DNA of 26,649 bases from an uncultured Eubacteriales bacterium (GTDB lineage: Bacteria; Bacillota; Clostridia; Christensenellales; QALW01): NCBI GenBank assembly GCA_900552055.1, contig URYI01000013.1, positions 1-26,649 of the forward strand, read 5' to 3'. Positions 23,501-26,649 of this stretch are shown here, in pieces; position 1 is the stretch's first letter; each line of letters opens with the position of its first letter. The notes below the pieces were generated by a model that was given only the letters and a program-made list of their open reading frames with translations, did no database searches and had not been told where the DNA came from. A program made the position numbers and the translations under genes.

Positions 23501-24040
23501 GTATGCTTTGATACGTCCATTCAGATATTTTTCCATAGCTGCCTTGTCGGAAAAAACCTTTCTGTCCTGTCCGGCGATTTTCGCCTGCTCGTTTCGGTTA
23601 GGGCTGTTGGTGCGCACACTCCATGTAAGCGTCCACGAATACGGAATAGATTTCTGCATTTCTCTGTCATACCGGGTGTTTTCGTAAATGTAGTAGCTCA
23701 TCTGATAGACCCGGTTGCTGCGGATATGGCGGTCATACTCGCTTTTCTGCCATTCATTAGAGGTGTGCTGAACGGCGGGGGTTCTTGCATATTCAATCGC
23801 TTTGTCAAGCAAAAGCGTATTTCCCGCCTGTTGTTCCCATGCGGCGGCTTGCTCTTGCAGATTTTCAAAAACAGTCTGCTCGGCGGCTGCGCTTTCCTGT
23901 CGTAGCCGCAACAACTCCGCAAGCGATAAATCAACCAGCTTGGATATATCCGCTTTTTCACTTTCAAAATAAATGGTGCGCTCAATTTTCATTTTTTGAG
24001 CCGTTTCTAATCGGTCAAAATCAAAACTTGAATAGGACAA
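20570..24040 (-). CDS. ArdA-ArdC-YodL-DUF4316 antirestriction fusion protein
   Basis: A protein of about 1156 residues if it starts at TTG 24040, which has GAAAGGAG 10 nt upstream. The longer frame (ATG 24115) would begin inside the loop of the topB terminator and is unlikely. Domains, numbered from that longer frame: a DUF3849-like N-part (about 45-240); an ArdA-like region (265-460) with DPSGYWLDMP and GDEWERQFEGRGVPEEY; an ArdC-like N-domain (505-640) with FHDYSLNNTILIAMQGG; a zinc-peptidase-like HEIAH (704-708) with Glu736 in QAESVAY; a YodL domain (about 918-1018); and a DUF4316-type basic tail. ArdA mimics DNA to block type I restriction; ArdC binds DNA and protects incoming single strands. 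It likely shields the ICE on entry. Operon with TTRAP and the Cys-rich gene. Confidence 0.85.
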   Translation of the reverse strand: MSYSSFDFDRLETAQKMKIERTIYFESEKADISKLVDLSLAELLRLRQESAAAEQTVFENLQEQAAAWEQQAGNTLLLDKAIEYARTPAVQHTSNEWQKSEYDRHIRSNRVYQMSYYIYENTRYDREMQKSIPYSWTLTWSVRTNSPNRNEQAKIAGQDRKVFSDKAAMEKYLNGRIKAYDHLFTEISPKIPKEYAEYFKVNGMLMPDYTIEGEEPPQQPQAAAIPETTEQQKEREHMSEQFSILIGNRSRFAAGDPSGYWLDMPATKEQLHEAMQSVGVTADNPQDFSIRGYSDDPEKHIALPYEMVCAADVDELNFLAARIEQLDPAEIGKLNAALQQKNGFENIGQIIDFTYNVDYFVHIPDVHTPRDLGDYYLNKSGMVNMPEEWKGGIDLEAFGKHAAEQEKGAFTEYGYIVESGDEWERQFEGRGVPEEYRIMSYPQPEQTVDFDAAAPTQTAQTVEQLRPVVPIILTSENPADKIKEITARLEQGIQAVFDSDRYKEFLTAMSKFHDYSLNNTILIAMQGGNLVKGYSQWQKEFERHVKKDEKGIKIFAPAPYKVKKQVDKIDPDTKKPMLDSEGKPIKEETEITVPAFKVVAVFDISQTEGKEFPELSVKPLLADVEQYEDFFAALEKASPVPIGFEEITNGANGYFSLTDKRIAIKEGVSELQAVKTAIHEIAHAKLHDVDLNAPPEEQNRVDRRSREVQAESVAYTVCQHFGLDTSDYSFGYVAGWSSGKEMTELKASLETIQNTANELINEIEGHFTELQQQRQTEQKQETKIELPLPDPTISVKDMRDYGYAWDGMLPLRQEAAEQLYTQEDMEIYRIYEDNTEGTVTDLENLREHAEKGGLFGVEKEAWEALREYKAMQQRLQEAEPTKEALLLHGKEDTFGIYQLTRSEETRDLQFEPYDRLQAVGHTVNRENYNLIYTAPLAPDMTLDRIFETFNIDHPADFKGHSLSVSDVVVLHQNGGNTAHYVDRTGFQQVPEFLQEQQKILVPDEHMTGEAIRTPRGTFYLTDMTAEQMKAAGYGVHHTSEDGQYLIMGNGTQAFAIANEQPQRDNPLKHVEDTVEQNDNRFDGIINNTPQTPTVAELEQKAMAGEPISLLDLANAIKTEKEAQPEKKPSIRAQLKAEKEKNAAKKMEKSKNHDLEV

Positions 24041-24073
24041 TATTGTTTCGCTCCTTTCTCGGTTGTATAAGGG

Positions 24074-24090
24074 TTTGGGACTATCCCAAA
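24074..24090. repeat. TTTGGGA/TCCCAAA inverted repeat upstream of the Ard fusion
   Basis: Seven-base arms around a CTA loop. It resembles the TTGGGA/TCCCAA hairpin beside mobC (16791-16806), and it accompanies the second copy of the 20-bp palindrome in the same order when read on the minus strand. It lies 34 nt before the TTG start and upstream of its ribosome site, so it may be a regulator site for the Ard operon. Confidence 0.45.
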
Positions 24091-24095
24091 AGGAA

Positions 24096-24135
24096 AAAAT
24101 CCCTATTTTGCGCATAGCGTCAAAACAGGGATTTT
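24096..24135 (-). terminator. Rho-independent terminator of topB
   Basis: Arms 24096-24110 and 24121-24135 pair over 15 positions with a single mismatch around a 10-nt loop. On the minus strand the stem is followed by TTTTTT. It begins 21 nt past the topB stop. Its position shows that the Ard fusion gene must start below 24096 and needs its own promoter or read-through. Confidence 0.8.
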
Positions 24136-24167
24136 ACGGAAGTGGGTACCCACTTCCTATGCTTGCT
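24134..24167 (-). repeat. 34-bp repeat copy B over the topB stop codon
   Basis: An exact inverted copy of 16755-16788. It includes the last codons and TAG of topB and the 20-bp palindrome at 24138-24157, which overlaps the stop codon. The pair flanks the mob, antirepressor, DUF6050, Cys-rich, TTRAP and Ard genes. Confidence 0.75.
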
Positions 24168-26271
24168 GCGTAACTTCTCTGTCCCTCTGAACAGCAATAC
24201 GGTAATTTACATATTTACCGCCCGTGTCAGCTAAAAGCACCGTCCCACCGTAGGTTTTACCCGTTTTCGGGGAATAGAACTTTTTTACCTTTGCTTTGCC
24301 GCTTTTCAGAAGTGCAGCGGCAATCGCCGGGGCAAAGGCTATCCTATGTTCCTCAAAAAATCGGTCGTTTTTCCACATCATAAAGGTGCAATCCCTGTTG
24401 GAACAAAAATAGCCTTTTTTACTTTCGTACACGTCGCTGCCGCAGCGGGGACATTTGCCGATCACCCGTTTTTCCTCTTTGAAAAGTTCCGTGTTGGTGT
24501 CGGTTAAAAAAGGATAGGCTTTTACAAGCTCCCGCGTCATATCCTCAATGCCGCGCATGAAGTCCTCCGGCGCGGCGGCTCCTTTTGCAATCTGCGTCAG
24601 CCTGTTTTCCCATTCTGCCGTAAGCTGCGGAGAAGTAAGCACTTCCGGCAATATGCAAATCAGATTGTTTCCGTCTTTGGTGGGGATAAGCTGCCTGCCC
24701 CTGCGCTCTGCAAAGCCGCCCTTTATGAGCTTTTCAATAATAGCGGCACGGGTGGCTGGGGTACCAAGCCCTTTTCGTTCTGCGTCCGGGTCGGTATCTT
24801 CATTCCCTGCGCGTTCCATAGCGGATAGTAAAGACGCTTCGGTGTGTGGTTTCGGGGGCGTCGTGTCGTGTTCCGTTACCGCCGCACCCGGCTTGTCAAA
24901 ACTCTGTCCCTCGGTAAAGGGCAGCGCGTCCAAAACAAGCTCGGCGGCTTCGCCCTCGTCGTCCGGTTTTATTTTCAGCGTCGCCCGGTAGCGGCGTTCT
25001 AACTCTTTCCACCCGGCAGCAAGCACGATTTTTCCCTTTGCCGTAAATTCATTGTCAGCGCATACAAAAACCGCCGTAACCACTTCAAAAATATGCGGCT
25101 CGGCGGCGGCAAACAAAAGGCGCGCCTCTGCAAGTGTCAAGATATTGCGTTCACTTTCCGGCAGCGCGGCAAGGTCGGCTTTTGCAAGCTCCATTGTGGG
25201 AATAATGGCGTGGTGGTCGGATACCTTTTTGCTGTCGAGCAGACGGGAAACGTCGGGCGTGAAATCGGAGCCCTCCATAAAGGGCAGCTTGCCGCAAAGC
25301 ATGGCGGCGGTCTGTGTCGCCGTACCGCCCATATCGTCGGTTAAAAAGCGGCTGTCCGTTCTCGGATAGGTTAAAAGCCGTTTTTCATATAAGGCTTGCG
25401 CTAAATCAAGGGTCTGCTTTGCTGTATATCCGAACAGGCGGTTTGCTTCCCGCTGCAAGCTGGTAAGGTCAAACAGCCTCGGCGGGGCGACGGTTTTCTT
25501 TTCGCGGGTGACGGAAGTACAAACAGCCCGCGACGCTTCACAAGCGGCTTTCAGTTTGTTTGCTTTGTCGGCTTCGGAAATCTTTGCGCTTGCCGCTTCC
25601 GCACCGCCGATATGCAGGCGCACATGATAGTATTTTTCTTTCTTGAATGTTGTAATTGCCGTGTCCCTGTCTACCAGCATTTTCAAGGTCGGCGTCTGAA
25701 CGCGCCCCACGTTCAAGGTGTGATGATACAAAACAGAAAAAAGACGGGTCGCGTTAATGCCGATCAGCCAGTCCGCTTTTGCACGGCAGAGAGCAGACGC
25801 AAAAAGCGGCTCGTATTCCTTTCCGTCTTTCAGATTTGAAAAGCCTGCCCTAATCGCCGCGTCCTCCATTGAAGAAATCCAAAGGCGGCGCATGGGCTTT
25901 TTACAGCCCGCCATTTCATAGATAAAACGGAAAATCAACTCGCCCTCACGCCCGGCGTCGCAAGCGTTGACGACTTCCGAAACGTCAGCGCGATGCATAA
26001 GCTCCTTTAAGAGCTTGAATTGCCTGCCTTTATCCTTTGCAACGGCGTACTTCCATTCCTGCGGCAAAATCGGTAAGCTGTCATAGCTCCATTTTCGGTA
26101 TTGCTCGCCATAGGCGGCAGCTTCCGCAAGCCCCGCCAAATGCCCGGCGCACCAAGAAATGAGATAGCCCGTGTCCTCGATATATCCGTCTTTCTTGTTT
26201 TTTACACCGAGAGCAGCGGCGATACTCGCCGCCACACTCGGTTTTTCTGCAATCACAAGGGTATAACTCAT
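24157..26271 (-). CDS. topB: DNA topoisomerase III (type IA)
   Basis: A 704-residue type IA topoisomerase. The N-terminal Toprim begins MSYTLVIAEKPSVA; the metal-binding DAGREGE is at 105-111. The catalytic tyrosine is Tyr302 in LLTYPRTDSRFL. The clamp domain includes GLGTPATRAAIIEKL. A C-terminal four-Cys zinc ribbon (CPRCG...FCSNRDC) comes before a short basic tail. ICE-encoded TopB relaxes or decatenates single-stranded transfer intermediates and is standard in Tn1549/Tn916-related backbones. Its ATG overlaps the DUF4366 stop by four bases (ATGA), so it lies in the conjugation operon continuing to the right. The end carries the repeated palindrome and a strong terminator. Confidence 0.96.
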   Translation of the reverse strand: MSYTLVIAEKPSVAASIAAALGVKNKKDGYIEDTGYLISWCAGHLAGLAEAAAYGEQYRKWSYDSLPILPQEWKYAVAKDKGRQFKLLKELMHRADVSEVVNACDAGREGELIFRFIYEMAGCKKPMRRLWISSMEDAAIRAGFSNLKDGKEYEPLFASALCRAKADWLIGINATRLFSVLYHHTLNVGRVQTPTLKMLVDRDTAITTFKKEKYYHVRLHIGGAEAASAKISEADKANKLKAACEASRAVCTSVTREKKTVAPPRLFDLTSLQREANRLFGYTAKQTLDLAQALYEKRLLTYPRTDSRFLTDDMGGTATQTAAMLCGKLPFMEGSDFTPDVSRLLDSKKVSDHHAIIPTMELAKADLAALPESERNILTLAEARLLFAAAEPHIFEVVTAVFVCADNEFTAKGKIVLAAGWKELERRYRATLKIKPDDEGEAAELVLDALPFTEGQSFDKPGAAVTEHDTTPPKPHTEASLLSAMERAGNEDTDPDAERKGLGTPATRAAIIEKLIKGGFAERRGRQLIPTKDGNNLICILPEVLTSPQLTAEWENRLTQIAKGAAAPEDFMRGIEDMTRELVKAYPFLTDTNTELFKEEKRVIGKCPRCGSDVYESKKGYFCSNRDCTFMMWKNDRFFEEHRIAFAPAIAAALLKSGKAKVKKFYSPKTGKTYGGTVLLADTGGKYVNYRIAVQRDREVTQQA

Positions 26272-26649
26272 TCTTTATCCTCCTGTTTTTCATCTGTTTC
26301 GGGCTGTCCGTCCTCGCTTTGCGGCTCGTCCTCGTCGTATTCATCAAAATCAAAGTCCGCAAGCCCGTTATTTCCCTTTGCGCTCTGCTTCGGTTTCATA
26401 ATCTTAAAGTAATAGAGCGCACCGCCGCCGCCAAGCAGAGCGATTACAAAAAACAGAATAATGCCGCCCAAGCTGCCGTTTCCCTTTTTCGGTGCGTCCG
26501 GCTTTTCCGCTGCGGCTTCCTTGCCCGCGCACTCGCTTAAATTTTTCGCGCACACCGGGCAATCCGTATTGACCTTTCCGGCTTCGCATTTTTCGGTACA
26601 AATGCAAGCGGCGGGGGGTTTCTGAGCCTGCCCGTTTTCAATAATCGCC
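26268..26649 (-). CDS. DUF4366 membrane protein, partial (continues past window end)
   Basis: The frame is open to the window edge, so the N-terminus is missing. What is visible: a Cys-rich stretch (CICTEKCEAGKVNTDCPVC, then AKNLSEC), a Lys/Pro linker, one membrane segment (GGIILFFVIALLGGGGALYY), and a strongly acidic cytoplasmic tail. This matches the C-terminus of DUF4366 proteins, which lie next to topB in Clostridial ICEs and probably belong to the mating-pair machinery at the membrane. A GTG at 26555 could be mistaken for a start, but in-frame coding with the family pattern continues upstream of it. Confidence 0.8.
   Translation of the reverse strand, partial: AIIENGQAQKPPAACICTEKCEAGKVNTDCPVCAKNLSECAGKEAAAEKPDAPKKGNGSLGGIILFFVIALLGGGGALYYFKIMKPKQSAKGNNGLADFDFDEYDEDEPQSEDGQPETDEKQEDKE

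Overview
The window looks like low-to-mid-GC Firmicutes (Clostridia) DNA. It holds the left part of an integrative conjugative element (ICE) of the Tn1549-like kind found in gut Clostridia, and that element carries an AT-rich biosynthetic cargo. The organism call rests on protein style: a large serine recombinase, a TTRAP/Cys-rich-VLP/DUF6050/DUF4366 gene set, strong GGAGG ribosome sites and clostridial codon use. No rRNA, tRNA or CRISPR array was seen.

Layout. (1) 1-~900: two small genes on the minus strand, a DUF4406/nucleoside-deoxyribosyltransferase-like protein and an ACT-domain protein, probably host chromosome. (2) ~921-4130: the integration/regulation end of the ICE, with a large serine recombinase, a 49-aa SHOCT-like protein beginning with TTG, a ~450-nt non-coding stretch, an HTH protein and a sigma-70-like regulator. 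(3) ~4190-16560: a visibly more AT-rich, entirely minus-strand operon of twelve genes bounded by a promoter (16514-16541) and a terminator (4192-4222). (4) 16755-26649: conjugation/maintenance backbone, with an oriT-like palindrome, MobC, MOBP relaxase, Bro-type antirepressor and DUF6050 on the plus strand, then Cys-rich VLP, TTRAP, a giant ArdA/ArdC/YodL/DUF4316 antirestriction fusion, topoisomerase III and a partial DUF4366 protein on the minus strand.

The cargo operon reads as a new kind of RiPP pathway. A 57-aa peptide gene (12606-12779), too short for standard gene calling, has a C-terminal half that alternates strictly between hydrophobic residues and Asn/Ser/Gln. Its Asn residues recur every six positions (27/33/39/45/51 and 41/47/53). 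That is the NX5N spacing of the polytheonamide/aeronamide family, whose cores are epimerised to alternating D/L residues and N-methylated on Asn to form a beta-helical membrane channel. Next to it are a radical SAM enzyme (epimerase candidate), a class I methyltransferase with an NPPF motif (amide N-methylation candidate), an RRE-GNAT acyltransferase fusion, an acyl carrier protein and an acyl-AMP ligase (a lipidation module), a second PaaK/CapK-like adenylating enzyme, an ABC exporter without a peptidase domain, a lipoprotein alpha/beta hydrolase, an SdpI-family membrane protein (immunity candidate) and two paralogous proteins with a faint BtrH-like motif.

Proposed flow: the precursor is bound through the RRE, epimerised and Asn-methylated, and acylated from the ACP (the only core lysine is the C-terminal Lys57; the N-terminus is the alternative). 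It is then exported by the ABC protein, with the SdpI-like protein and lipoprotein hydrolase protecting the producer. The 5' end of the acyl-AMP ligase appears deleted and frameshifted, so this copy of the pathway may be partly decayed. Enzyme families are seen directly; the assembled pathway and product are inference.
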